Below are positions 27,301 through 42,300 of a stretch of DNA of 64,000 nucleotides, one piece after another (the first letter of the stretch is position 1; every line of letters begins with the position of its first letter). Made by a program: the position numbers and the translations under genes. The notes beneath the pieces were generated by a model that ran no database searches, was not told the origin of the DNA, and saw nothing but the letters and a program-made list of their open reading frames with translations. Source of the DNA: Ophthalmolycus amberensis (Eukaryota; Chordata; Actinopteri; Perciformes; Zoarcidae); contig JAFEUB010000840.1 of NCBI GenBank assembly GCA_024529925.1, positions 1,048,501 through 1,112,500 on the forward strand. Direction: 5' to 3'.

Positions 27301-30300
27301 CCCCTACAGGCAGCTTGGAACAGGGTGAGATTACACTTGGTCTGCTCATCCCTCTGCTCCTCCAGCTTGGCCAAGGTGCCGGCTCTGAAGAACAACTAGA
27401 ACAAAACACATGAAACCAAATTAACTTATTAGCGATGGACAAAATGAGTGAGAGATTGTCTAACGCTTATTTTAGCCAGGGGGGAATTGGATTTAGAGGC
27501 AGCACTTTAGAGCAAAATATAAACAGAACAGAGTTTAAAAAAAAAGAAAAATAAGTAAATACGTGCACTGAAGCAGTTAATCAATAAGAGGCAGTGTAAT
27601 CCACGGACAAGTGAGTCTTATCTAAGTGTGAAAGCTGTGATTAAGTTATTATCTCGGACAATCAGCCTTGTCTGTGTCTAATCTAGGCCAAAGGTAAAAC
27701 ACAGGTAAACAGCCGATATAAAGCAGATCACACCACCGGCCTCAGAGGGATTGGGCACTGTGAATGCATTCCAGCTATGATGGCGGCAAGCTGTTAAAAT
27801 AGATGGATGACGGACTGTTTCCACCCAAGGTCTCTCTGCACAAGTCCCAATGCTTTACAAATGACCAAATCCATATGCGATTTGTTAACAAAGCCGACGC
27901 TGGAAATGATGGAGCAGCTGAAGGCGGGGAATCTGCAAACCAGTTGGGAGGAGTGATGCATTCAATGACATCAGTGAATATTACCTTTCAAATTGCTTCG
28001 TGGGGGCCAGAGCAGAAGCCATTTGTCATCATCAGGCGCATGCAGTACTTTGTAAAGATGTCTTTGGCTGTGCTGTTTTTCAGACACGTGGCCATCTCTA
28101 ATGGCTGTCAAAAAGCTGTGATTCCGCTGCCGTAAGGTTACATGGGGGCTGGTGTAATTGGCATGCAAGTGAGCCAGGTTGCTAGGATGCCACTAACATG
28201 CTTTGCGAATGGCCAACTGTGCTCGTCTACTTCTGAGCCCTTTTCACACTCCAAAGTGTGGCTCCATGCGAAGCTGCCTCCGAACCATTCTCGAGTTGTG
28301 TGTTTTAAAAAGGAACCCTGCGCAGCCTGCGCACATATCTGGGAGCACAAGTTCCACCGTTTTCTACATTATTGTTCCCTTTGATTTCCTTCTTGGCTGA
28401 TGGCCACTTTCCGGCTGATAGGATTAGACCTCAGTGTGCCAGGCAGTGTTTACTGTGATTACTTTACAACGGTCATGGGGAAAAACAAAGAGAACCATCA
28501 GTTGCGAGAATTTGCTCTAATGACCTGAAAAGAAAGAGAGAATTGAGGTCGGGCAGGGTGGAGAAATGTCTCTCGGGTTGCCACTGGCTACACGACTGAA
28601 AGAAGGGGAAAGGCTTGGCAGCTTTCCAAAAAACAGGATGACAAAGAAAACCTCAAGGAGGGACAGGTGTAATGAAAGACACACTCCCCCCCCCCAGACA
28701 GTGAAGTGTCTTTTTAAATAAAAAAAATACAAGGACAAAGAGAGCCTTGCACTGCAGCTATCTGCTTAGAGCTTTGAGAGGAGTCAAACTGGCAGCGATT
28801 TACAGCAACGGTTTATTCAATCGTTTTAAAGCTGTTGTAGTCGTTTGACATGCGGTGGCATGACTTACCCTACTGAGACCCATGTGGTAGCTGCTCTTCT
28901 CCAAATCCAAGGACTCCAGTAGCTCCTCCACCGCCTGGAGTAAAGGCACACATGTACACAAACAAAAAACACACGCTTAGTCTTTCAACTGCTGCATCCA
29001 GGGGGAACTTCTACTGACACCGCAACACTTCAGTAGTCCACAGCTCTCAGTTGCCATGCTGAACTAATGGCACAGTGCCGTGCCGCCTCCCCCCCTCCCC
29101 CCCTTCTTCTCTCGCATCCATTCCCAGCTGGACTTTTGTTTTGAAAGGAATTCAGTAAGCACAGGAAAAGTTTGGCTCATTAGAACCTCTCAACTACAAC
29201 GCAATTACGACCTGTCCCCCTCATAATCCACCTGCTCCTGGCATATTCCTCACGACCCCCTCTGTGGTCTCGGCCCTCTTGCAGCTTTGAACGCACATAG
29301 TGGATGCAGAGGTACACCATCAGCCAGCCTGGAGCCTCTCCCTGTCCATCCACATGCCCGTGTGCTGTAGGTGTATTGTTGTCTCAGCCGCCTCTCTCTA
29401 CTCCAGCCTCCAGCCTGAAAGACCACATCTAGATTACACCAGGAGAGGTTTGCCACGAGCACTGAGGGGCTTTTGTTTGCCAGCGTTTCCACAGAAACTC
29501 CGCCACAAAACAGGGACACAGGGGGAAAAGAGCTTTTCTCTCCCGTCAACCTCATTCTTTCACTCGCTCTCATTTCTCTCAAAAAACAAACTTTTATATT
29601 TGTTTCCACTGCACTTCAACCAAGGCTTCTCTCGCAGAGGTCCAATCATTATTTATACATTTAAGACAAAAGAAGATAATAACATCTTCTTGAATGGTAT
29701 TTTGTTGCTTTGAGCGCACTTTCTAAATATTAAGCCACACTGCAGATCTGCCACTTTAACAGGGGGGGGGGGGGGTTCCCTGATAAGGTTAAGTTGATTC
29801 GATAATTCCAGTGGCTCTGATGAATGAGGGTTTATTTCTCTGTCAGTTGACTGCTGACAAATCAGGGGCAGATGTAATGAAGCTGCCTCTTCACAACATC
29901 AATCTTCACTTGCGCTTGGCCTCTGGCGGAGCTGCACATTTCCCTCCCTCGTTGATTGACTCACTCTCTTCTCGTCCTTCACAATGTAATTCCTGCCGTG
30001 CTTCTTGGTGAGGTGCGGCGCCAGCACGTCAAAGCGCCGCCGGAACTCCGAGAACACCATGTGATCGGGGTAACCTGTAAACATTAGAACAACATTAGAT
30101 CCTGGAATTGTTTGTGGAGTGTGACAGGAACGTTGGGAGAAAAAGAAAGAAAGTAGAGGTCTGTATTTCTATGTGCGTCCTTAGCATGTGAGTTATAGGC
30201 GGTAATCTCACCTTGCCTGTAGATCCGGAGAGCATCCAATAGCTTGGAGCCGCGCAGCTGAGCACGGAGCAGGGCTACATCGAGCTGCATTAAGCCGGGA

Positions 30301-33300
30301 TCTCCAGTCTCCCCTTGAGACTCACATTCCCCTCCTTTGAACAGGGATCCACTCAGAGCCTTGAGGGCATCTGCCTTAGGCAATATGCAGTGAACAAAGT
30401 GAGTCCTGGACCTCCGCACCATGTCAAGGAGAGCATCCTGGAAGAAAAAAGAGCAGTGCAATGCAATATCTTCCACAGGCCTATCTACATGGAATCAGTA
30501 GCCTAGCTGCTTTACATAAAGCAACCAAATGCTACACATATTGGTTTCAGACATCGTACACCTTACAGTATCACATTAAGTAACTACTTTGTATTTCATG
30601 GTCACATGCTGGTTAAATCTACTGTCCACAAAGTGTTTCACCCTTTCCTTTCATCTGGTTGTTGCTACTATACGTACAAGGTTTGGGGAGCAAACAGCCC
30701 AGTATTTGTGGGAATTGTTGTTCTCAGTCCACACCCCACGGTCAACTTTCCTAACCATATCTCAACCCTTGTGTATTTGCCATAACAATGCCATGTGCAG
30801 ATGTTGTAGAGAAGAAAAAAAACAGCGTTTAAAAAAAGAAAGAAACATTAATTTTCACAAAATAAATAATAATCCAGTGTATCGCAGAAGGGACGGAAGC
30901 AAAATAGCTGCAGACAGAGCTGTTCTCATAGCACACTAACACCAGGCCTAATATCATTTTCAAATCCGTCTCTGAGCGCAGCCAAAATATTGGCCGTCGT
31001 CCCATCCATTTCATTTGAAGCTGCGTAGGGCAATTTGTGTCGGCTATGGTGTCCAAAGGACACCACTATACAAATGCACAACGATGAGCCTTGATTTACT
31101 CATCACATCAACCTGTCAAGTTCCCACCACAAACAGGATTAATGACAAAAGATGCAGACCGGGATGTTGATTCTCAGCATCCTTGGCAGTACAGGCACAT
31201 GATGTTTTTGAAACTCGACAGTGGACAAAAGCGTAAAAACAAAGTCTGATTGATTAGTTTCATCCTCTCCTCTCACCACTTGAAGCTTTATCTGGATGCA
31301 CAAGGACTTCTTCTTGATGGCAGCCAGCCCTGTGGTGAAGGTCTTCCTCATGCTGGTGGCCCGTCGCAAGGACAGCTGGGAAACGCCTTCGAGGCCCGCG
31401 ATGGACCCGGACAGCACAGTGGCTCCAGCCGCACGGCTCGTGAACAACGAGCTGATGATCTTCCTGCAACAGATGCACTACTTCAGCCTCAAGTCTGGTC
31501 TAAAACTCCCCCCACCTCCTCAATGCATGTGTGACGCTTACTTTTGGGAGTCCTGCAGCAGGCTTGTGGCGTTGGTAGACGCTGGATTCTGCTTGGCGTA
31601 GTTCAGCCACCCGCAGGCATCGTACTCCACCCAGTCAGTCCCGTGACTGTGGCCCAGCAGGAAATGATGATCCTTTTCACTCTTCAGGAGGAAAGTGTGA
31701 CCTGATGGGAACGCAGGAAGCAACGTGAGATTCTCCGGCTCATTGCACGTCACACGCAGAGAGACGAGCAGTCTCCTTTAGGAGGAAAGTCGTATGCAGG
31801 GGTTGTCTTGATTACTATGTATATGTAAAGGCTGTCACAAACCTACATACACTTACAGTGATAGTAATAACTGTGGTAGACTATCAAAAAGATACGGGTG
31901 ATAAACTAGACAGAGACGCTCAAATCTGGTTTGTAATTTTGAAACAACACTTTTATAGAATTCTATAGGAGTTCTGTTGGGATATTTTGTATGCATGATA
32001 CAGTAAGGTTTACTGTGACACAAAAGAGTCTTCACTGGAGAACTGTAGTCTCAGACATTGGGACAAAATGCATCTTCATCTAAAATTAAAGCTGTACCAA
32101 GAGTTGGCAAATAATGTGAAAGATTCTGCGCTCACATATGATCACACATTGCACATAGTATTCCGTGCCAAAAAAAAACAGAGATGAAAGTTCACACCAA
32201 GCCTGTTTATTTGCACCCCGTTATTTGGTTTGGCAACATCATTAATATTAATGTGGCATCAAATACATTTGGATTAAATATTCACTTTTTTATTTTCTTC
32301 TTAAAAGGTTGACTGGAATCCTTTAAAATAAGAGTTACCAGTCAATTTCTGTACACTAAAGGCTGTTGTATTAGCTTCAAGTGTGTCTGTGTGTGTTTGT
32401 CCTCTCCTCGCCTTTGCTCTCGCCCTCAGCAGGTCCGTAGTAGCTAAAGAGACGTCCCAACAGGGTTTCCTCTGACCCTCCGGGCTGCAGGGCCTCCTCC
32501 TCCATCAGCCACAGCAGGCCTCGAGCCTCATCTGTTCGCACCGTCCGTACCTGTCGAATAAACGGTCACAGCTCCTTAGTGCAATCATGACGGGGACGCA
32601 AAATGCTCTGTTTTACCGTCAGAAACAATGACACAAGAGTAGAAAAACATCTCCCCAAGACTGCCAATGATCACTGTACCTTTAGCTAACTTTCCATTTG
32701 ATCTATTTGACTCAAAAGGATTGTTTTACCAACAGTCCCTTACACGTTGACACACCACCTTGCCACAAGGACATGAATAAATCGGAGGGTGTTTCAGGTT
32801 TTATTGTTCATCCACTTTCTGGGTACTTAAAACATACTGCTACTTGTGAAGGATTCTGAGAGCTGGCCTCCTATAGTCAGTGTTGCCTTGAATATTCTTT
32901 TCTACTAAATGTCAGTAAAAGTGGCGCTGCATGTTTTTACCATGTCTGAGCCGGTTGTGACAGGCCCGATAGCACAACTAGCATCCGAAATTTAAGTTTC
33001 AAAAGAATTTGCGGTCTCTGCACCCTCCAGCAGTTGCTGCGATAATGGCGTAATCAATTTAGCTTTTCCTTATCATCGAAATGGAAACAAAAAAGAGCTC
33101 ATGAATATGGAGAGTGGGGGGGATTAAAAAGTAATACAATTAGTATTACAATTAGTGTGAGCACAGAGAAGGAAATAAAACCCACTCCGGCAGTGATGAT
33201 CATGGAATAAGTGCATGGGAAAGGTTCTTGTTGTGTCCATGTACGACAAATAACAAGTACGTGTTATTGGGCAGTGCAGCTTTACAGTACATTTTAAAAG

Positions 33301-36300
33301 CATACTGTTTATTTCTATTTTTGCTCTTAAACTTTTGCCAGAGTCCTATAAGTTTAGATGATGAAATAAGCCACTGTTGTTTTGTGGATGACAATGAGCT
33401 CCAGGGAGATTGATCTCCACACTGAGGCAGCCAGCTCCGTTGGCATCATGGCTGATGCCTGAATCCAGCCCGGGAGCTTGGGCAACCAAACTCACAAAAA
33501 CCAAAAAAAATGTTTTTAGCAGCTATCAGGAAGTTACACTGGAGACATCCTTATCAGCAGTGCACACAGCGCCGACTTCAAATATAACACAGAGTATCAG
33601 TTTGGAGGAGACATATGACAACGACGAGGCAATGAATTGAGCGTCAAGGCTGTTTGCGATAACGGACATCTGAGCTACAACAGAAGAAGAAACAAAATGA
33701 ATATGTGTGTGAGTTGAGAAAAAGAGATAATCAAACTGTCTTTTCATTCTGAGCAGCAGATCTTTAAAGTTGACTTTAGAAATGACTTTGATGGATCTGT
33801 GTTTCTTCCCCTTTGGTTTTCAGAGGAATATACTACAGTTCAATTTCTTCTGATGACATTCCCATTAGACAGTGGACCCTATAAAAAGCAAAGCACTCAA
33901 AGACAACAAATTGGAATTATACCAAAGTGATCTATGACTCTTCAAACTCTGCCATTTCTGTTTCCATGGTGCAGATCACAGGCTGCGGAGGCCAAACATC
34001 GATTTTCTTTCTTAATGTCAATTCTATAACCTTTCTGTTCCCGCTCCTACCCTCCTGTTTGAGCCTCTGCCAAACACCTTTCAATATTTCAAAACTCGCA
34101 CGAGGAAAAAACATCCTATGCTAAAAGATGGCATTTATTGTTGATTGAAGAAGGAAGATTCAGATAACCCTGTGAAAATGAATCATCAAAGACTGCAGAT
34201 TTATGCATGAAAATACCCAGAAATGTGAGCCAGAGATGAAGACAACCGACACATGGAGACACTGAACTTACCAGCGCTTGGCTTGAGGCTTGGTCTACCA
34301 CTGCTACAGACAGGGAAGTGCTGGGCTCCGTGTCATCTAAGGCAAGCTCGATGTTCTCCTGAAGGACGACAGGCAGATTGGCTCTTTAACGACTTGTGAG
34401 GATGTGAAATCAAAGAAACAGCAGATTTAAATAGTGTTGGGGTTTTTTGGAGCATGCATATAAAAGAAACTGGAAAAAAAGGGATCTCTTTAGATTATTT
34501 TTTGGAATCAAATTTCAAAAGTCACTCAGTGATTGACATCGATTTCATCATGGTGGTTAGTTCAGAGGCCTGGGTTAATGGGTTTCTACGGACATAGACA
34601 AGCATATTTAATCAAGCGGGGGGCAACATTCATGAAATATGGTCAAATAGATGATGAGGAATCCCCTTTAACACAAGGACTTTTTCAAGAAACCCAGGAA
34701 ACTATGGAACCACAGTTTGACCGCCACAGCCCAATTCCTGTTTTGGTTGTAGTCCCTAAAAGGATCCATGGTGTTGAGGGAGGAGGTTCCGATTACCCAG
34801 AAACTGAGGAGTGTGAAGGATTAAGCATTGCTGATAGTCCAACACAACCCTGATCCCATGCCCCCATGGGCCCTAGATTTTATTTATTCTATTTTTATAG
34901 AAGATAGTAAACACAACATCTTTGGGTTTTGGAGCGTTGGTCTGACAAAAGACATTCGAACACCTCACCTTGGAAAGTGGGAAATTATAATTGCCATATT
35001 TTATTTTCTTATATTTTATAGACCGAACAATTAAACGAAATAAATAATTGTCAGATCATTTGGCCCCAGATCCTGGACGTTCTCCACATGTGACAATAGA
35101 GGCCAGCGCTGATCCCACGACAGTATGCACACAGGTGCCAGTCATGCAACAAATTTAAAATCCTAATTCCCCTTCATGGTGTTGGGGGCAGCTGGGCCCA
35201 TGCACCCCGTGAATGTGCAGGCATCCATAATAATTCCCAAGATTTTCATGGATATTTGAATGAAAAAAACAAAGCATATTAGATGTAAAAAAATAAATAA
35301 AAGCCGCTACAAATCTATTATAATAACAAGAACATTTGGCATTTACGAAGGCTGCTTCTCCTATAGGCAAATGGAAACTCTCAAATATTTCATTACTGTT
35401 GCAGATAATAAGATTTCGGGGATAAAAGACAAAATAAATACAGTAAATTACCTTCACCGGAGCAAAGCGGGCATAAGGCAGCTCGCGGTGACAAAGTGCA
35501 GGCGGCACTAGGAAGGCAGGGAAAACGCTGGCAGTGCTATTAGTGTGGCCGTGACAGATGCCAGTGTTCCAGTTGACAGTGTATGTGAAGTAGCCTAAAT
35601 GATTTCTGTTCTCTGCCATGCAAAGTCAATATGCAGAGGATATAAAAAAAAAACATCCACAGAATCTAAAATATAAAGACAATACGAAGCATGTGCCTGT
35701 TGTGTGCCTCACAGTTTAACCTGCATGTCCCTGTTGTTGATACTGTGTGCTGTGTTAAATGAGTTTGACCCAGTTTTCAATGACGGTTTCACAGCTTCTT
35801 TTATTTCCAAGTTGCACTGACAAGAGAGTATTACACTACACAGATTTATGCGATACATTATTTCGCTCCAATTTTCTTTCTCCCAGGCGGAGGGCGTGGG
35901 TGGGAAATCCCAGGATCTTGCTCGCAGTATTAAAACTAATATGATCAAGATTTTAGTGTGCCAGCTGTGTTTTAAATAAGGATATTAAGAGTCGGGGCAG
36001 CCGTAATGGACAGACATATTTATGTTAACGATGAAAGAAAAGGAAATCTTTAATATTCATATCTTGATTTCTTAGGAATGACTGTAGGTCTGTTATATCG
36101 GTCCAGCGCTGCTGCACACAACTCAAAGGGAGGACGGAAGAAGAATTGTAACACCGCTGTGCAGCTGGGCGTGTCTCCCAAAGGCAGTTGTGAGTGACTT
36201 TCCTTTGATCTCGGCAGAAGAGGTGAAGGCTGGCATCGCTAATGAGAAAGGTCTAACACATGAACTACACTGGCTTGTCACAGCTTGTGGCAGGTGGGGG

Positions 36301-39300
36301 GGGGGGGGGGGGGATCTGATGTGTGAACGCATACACTATTGGAGTTGACTTAGCTGAGAGAAGGCAGCGGACAAAGGGGGGGAGCGAGAGAGAGAGAGAG
36401 CGCGAGAGGAGGAAGAAAGAGAGCGCCAGAGTGAGGCTGGGTTTTGTTGTGCGTGCACACTTCACATGTCCTTACCTCTTTGTATCTCTCCAACTCCTGA
36501 ACGAAGGTGCGCTGGTAGAAGAGGGAATGCAGGCGTTCCTGAGTGTAGTTGTGGCATAGGTCCTCAAAGGTTGCGCCGCACTCGCGCTTCGCCAGCCTGG
36601 GGTTTTGAAAGCCCGGTGTGTCCACAATGAGCAGAGAGCACAGGGAGTGCTGGCTGGATTTCAAGGCCCTGAAGCACACAAGGCGATTACACACACACAC
36701 ACACACACACGGAGATGCTTGAGACTACATTTTATTGATTGCATTCGCTGCATATAACCCCTGGCTTTAACCTTAGCTCTCTCCACCACATCCCTAACCT
36801 TAACCCTCGCTAAACATAATCCTAGTTCTATTCGAAAAGCTAAATCCAAGAGCTAAAGTTAAAACAGCATCTTGTACTCTCAAACTAGCCATTAAAGCCG
36901 TTAAAAACCAACCCTGTCTGGACAGGCATCGCTTAAACACCCCCAAAAACTGCAGTTGTGTAAGATTCTATTCAAGATGCCAGGATTTAGAAACATAAAG
37001 ATGTCACAAGGAGTCTGCACGATTCCATTATATAACGGTGCAGGCAACAACATGCCATCTTCAATTTGCCACGGCTTCGGGAGAGCACAGGATCAGAAAT
37101 ACTAACCGGTTTATTAAAGAGATGAGGGTCGTGAAGAGTTCCGAGTAAAGCCCCGATGCCATGGCCTCTAAACACTCCATGGCCTTGGATCCTGCTATGA
37201 GAGGCAACCAGACCAAGAGCGGATCAGAAATAGCTCACAACAACATCTCCATCGACAAAAAACACGAGGGCCAGTTGAATTAGATGAAGAAAGAGCGGTA
37301 TAAGCTTAAACATTTGTTTCTAAAACCATGTGCGAAATAGTCATATTTGTGCGTATTATGCCCAAAGGCAGGCATAATGTATTCAAATTGGGTGTGTAAC
37401 AGTCTCTGTAAAGCAGGGTCATTTAGGACTCAGGTGTTTCCGAAATGGTCCGGCGCATCCTCATGTCCGTGCCTCGCGGCAATGGCCACCTGTTAAAACT
37501 CCTAATTCATCCCACCATCACACAAAACAGTGCGTCAATGGTGCCTGGCGGATATTTTCATGTGCACGCGCACGTTGATGTCTGTACGTTGATGTGCGAG
37601 GGGATGTGCGGGGAAGGTGACGCGGAGGCCAATTCTGTCCATCCCTTATGTGACAGACTTTTTAACTGTATCCTCGTGCCCTTCAAAGCGCGTCGCAGTC
37701 TTGACGGAAAGCGTGTGAAAAATCAATGTGAGGCAATTATGATTTCAAGGACAATGAACGAGGAGCAGATCCAAAACTGCTTGTCCCGACACAGTGTGTG
37801 TACTTATCTGTCAATAGCCATTGTAAAGCTGTGGTATTCATTACTAAGATAAGCTCTACTTTCTCCAGAGCATGCAATTTCCCTCCAGTGATGAGCAGAG
37901 GCGTATGCGTGTGCATGTGTGTGTGGAAACAGAGTGACAAAGAGAAGAGTGGAGGGGGGGCGGGGGGGGAATAGGAGGAAATAGTCTGTTGGTAAATGCG
38001 GTCTGTGGAGTACCTGCATCTGCTGTGCCATTTTTGTCCGAAGCCTGGCGGATGGAGCTGGCTCTGGGCAGGGTGCCCTTGGCCTGGTGCTTGAAGATGG
38101 AGGAGGAGAGCTCCTCCAGGGTGCAGCCCAGCAGGTAGGCGGCCTTCTGGGCCCACTCATGACGTGCAAATTGTTTCCTGCCAGCTGAGACACGTGCATG
38201 AAAACCTCCATTAGCCCTTCTGCCAACCACTCCAGGCACACGGCTAGAACGGCAGCTTTGTGACGAGCCTGTCTCCGGTCAAGCTGACACTGACACAGCT
38301 GGTGAGAACACGCACTAAAAGCATGCTCCAATGTTAGCGGCTTGAACATTCACATTTTATCCACAGTTGAAGAAAGAAAAGAAGGACACATCCACTCGCT
38401 TCAACAACTGCTGTTTCATGTTCAAAAAGAAGTCTGTGAAGTTGAAGTGATAATTGCCCTTTTTTTATTATCTTGAGAATGAAAGCAAAACTTATAATTA
38501 GGGGACACAATTCATGTATTTACATAAAGTCCTCTGTTATTCTTGTGGCTGAGTGATGGAAACATGCAGATATGAGTGCAAGCTTCAGTTTTAATCCACC
38601 ATGAAGTAGTCTTCTCAGACTTGAGAGAGGAAATGGGGGATTTCACGCAGAGAGCAGTGGGCTCTATCGGTTTCATCAACACCGCAGCAGCCCTGCACAC
38701 TTCTCATGATAAGCAGGACGGTTGTCAAGACAAGTACAGCCATTTGAATATTTGCTTTGATAGACATTCGCCACCACGGTTATTGAAATTCCGGTAAATC
38801 ATCAAAAAGAGGAAATTGGTTTTGCCAATATTTTGAGGATATTACTGAATCAAAACATAACAGAGTTTACAACTTTTAAAGATTAGAAAATAATTACATA
38901 TTTATAATACTTGCCCTTAATAGCATCCAGACTCGCAGTGTGATAAGCCGTTTTTTATCTACACTTATTAGATCGAAGTGTTGATACAAGGGAGACGCAA
39001 CCATCATTTCAGGTGGGCCCTTTAATTAGTTTTGGCGGATAAGAGACCAGTGCTGCCCTCTTGTGTTCCACTACGAAGCTGCACTAAATATTTATAATAT
39101 TTCATAATGTTTGTGGCAATCAATCACAGTGAAAGAACCGGCTGCCAAAAAAAACGTTTTTTAATGGACCAGATTATGATTTGAGTACCTTAATGAATAA
39201 ATGAAATATTCCCTTTGACAGGGAGACATAACTCTTATTGCCGTCAACGTGTTGACTATTGGGCTTAACTTTTATCCCATCATGCCTTGTTTCTTCATGA

Positions 39301-42300
39301 GAACCCCGGTGTGTTTAACAGGAAGACAGCAGTCCAAATCCATAAATCTACCAGTCATTCGCAGTCTGTATTATGGGCCGATAATAATTGCTGAACATTT
39401 TAAGAGTGTTCCTGGTTTGTGCTGCCATTAGAAAGATTGGCAGCCAGCTGGAGGGGATCACTGTGAAAATAATTTAGCAATTACACTGCAGGCAGAGAGT
39501 GAAGAGCGAACAAACATGTCAAAAGCACCAAATACACACTCACTGTTCCATTATTCCTTGTGAATTGTCGATGATTCTGATAAACTGCTTCCAAAACACT
39601 GAAAGCCATCAAGCTAATAGATGTGCATTACAATAACATTTGCATTGCAAAATACAGTAAAATGCAATCCCCTCAACAGCCCACTGTAACTGATATATAA
39701 TATATATATGCTAATCTCATAACACAAATCTTTTTTGACAGCCTTTTAAAATAGCAGGTATCTCATTGTAAACTGAGAGTCAAATGCTGTGGGAGGCAGA
39801 TCTACTACTTTATAGCAAAGAAGAAAAAAGAGAAGAACCCTCTCTTGCATTAGGTTTCATCATACAAATAGCTTCAAAGACAGGAACAAACCCTCATGTT
39901 TAAGAGGACCGCTGTTCCCATTAGGCCTCTGCTGCTTTCTTAGGACAATAAAAAAAAATGCTTGTCAAGACTTGAAGCCAAAATCAGATTGATTCTTTCT
40001 GTCCTCAGATGTTTCACTGTTTCATGACCATTAGATTCAGACAGTGGTCTCCGCTGTGCTTTGATGATATAAAATGATCCAATCATTAAGGTCAACCTGA
40101 GTTGTTGAAGATGAAAAAAATACAATGCATCTCATATCATTTCACATGGGTGCTGCCGGGTCAAAGCAGAACCTGCTCGGCAGTGACCAGGGGCCTCGTT
40201 TATAAAACAGTGATTAACACTCACTGTTTGCAGACAGAAATTAGGAAATGAACGTACGCCAAAGATTCTGATTAATAAAACCTTGCAGTACGCCTGCTAG
40301 TGCGTAATTTCCTTTTAAAGATCCCAGTGCTAGTGCATCCATCACGCATTACAAGAGTCGCCTCAATACATCCTGCTTCCTAATAAGTACTACATGTCTC
40401 CAGTTAGCTGAAATACTTGCATTAGATAGCTGTTTTTAGTTTGTCTGTATACATTATACTGTATCTGTCCGAACAAACCATGAATAAATAAAAGCTGTGT
40501 TCACTGCAGCGATTTTACGCACAAAAACTATACACAAACTAAAATCCTACTTGGTGATATATGCACTGCATTAGAAGATATCATTGAGAACTATTGACGA
40601 TCTATTCTGGAATTCTTTAACGCTATTAAAGAATGCATTTGGATTCCTACAACCGATGGTGATAATGTCAGCAGGTGACGTACGCGTCTGTCAGGCCCTG
40701 TATGTAACAGTTATAAACGAGACCTCGGGAAGAATATCCTGGATACTGGTACAAATGTGTCCTGCCATAGATCAGTGCAACACATCTTTTTAAATTGCAG
40801 ATGCCGGATCTGGATTACAGCTGTCTTGCATCACACTGAAGGAGTGACCTACTGTACAGTGAGATAAAGCAGGCTTGACATTTTTTAAGATTACACAAAG
40901 TGTTGTGAAAATAATTCTGGCTAACGTTTTGTGATATTTGGGCTTTTACATCGTGTAGTGTAGTGTGTACAAATCCAAGACGATCTCTGTTACTGGGTTG
41001 CGTTATATCATTAATAACATGATCCTTAGGAATAAGCGATGCAGCTATGGAATGGAAAAGCCTTTCGGCGAGCAATCTTACCCTTAGTGGCTCCTGCAGA
41101 CCCGAGATGGTAGATGGCCCCGAGGACGAGCCAGAAGGCCCTCTGCTCATCACCACTGATCCCCAGAACCTTCATGGCTGCTTGCAGCTTGGAAAACAGC
41201 TGGGAGGCCCGCTGCTTATCCTCAGTCTGGCAGATAGCACATGACGCCAAATAAAATTCCTTTTAGAACGTTTAACGACAATCCTCTTAAAGTAATGCTA
41301 GGAGACTGTCCAACTTGTCATATTATAAGTTAAAATAGGAATAAAAAAAAGCTGCATAGTTGTTGATAGATATTGATAAAGACATTGATAGATTGGTGAT
41401 TATTCTGCCAGTTGTTGAGCCTGTGCAGTCTTTCAAAACACACTTTCGGTCCTGTACGTATTTCTGTTGTGAAATTGCAATTGAAGTATTAGTTGTCCTC
41501 CACATACTGTGCAAACAGGCCAACCTCCCATGAACAAGTCGTATTTACCTTTGTCTGAGGCACGATTCCAAATGCATTGTTTTCGGCAAAGTGGTTCAGG
41601 TGCAGCTCCGTTCTGATAAAGGAATGAGAACAGCAAGGAAGACGTCAACATCTCCCCATGACTACTAATGTCTCCATAACAGAGAAGCAGTAACACATCA
41701 TTGCTGCAAATCAACGTATTAATCCAGTACAGAATTGTGGTGCAGTGTGCATTGAATGGGCGTAATAGTATTCATGCTGACCTAAGGGAGCTGTCTAGTC
41801 CAGCCATCAGGTAGTAAAAGACATTAAAAGTGGACTCTCCCCCGGGTCTTCTTGTCACCCTCGTCTTCTCCAGAAGCATGGTCTGCAAGGCCGCAGCAGA
41901 ACAGGATGTTAGCATGACAGAAAGTAACGTTTACTACAAGCAGTGCAAGTAAGTGCAACAACAAAGCCTGCTGGAGGTGAACATTTGAACTAGTTTCATG
42001 ACACATTGTCTGAGATCATATAGATTTGTACGAGTAGGAAATTCAGAGGTTGAGCACCAGTGATTTGAATGAATGAATGAATGAATTAGGGCTGTCCTCG
42101 ACCAAAGAAATTCTTCTTTATTTAGTCTACTAATCAATCGATTAGTTGATTTAATCGACAGATCTGTAAATCTGAGTTTCTCCACAAAGAATCACACAAA
42201 AGCACCACTTTGAATCTTTTGTTTACTGGAGATGTGCTCCTAGGTTTTTGGGAAATAAGTCATTCAGCATGAAAAGAGCCTGAAAAAACAACTAAAACAA

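Noticed and set aside
34533..34853. 106-codon plus-strand frame
   Set aside because: No recognisable motifs, no splice context, and chance frames of this size are expected in 64 kb.
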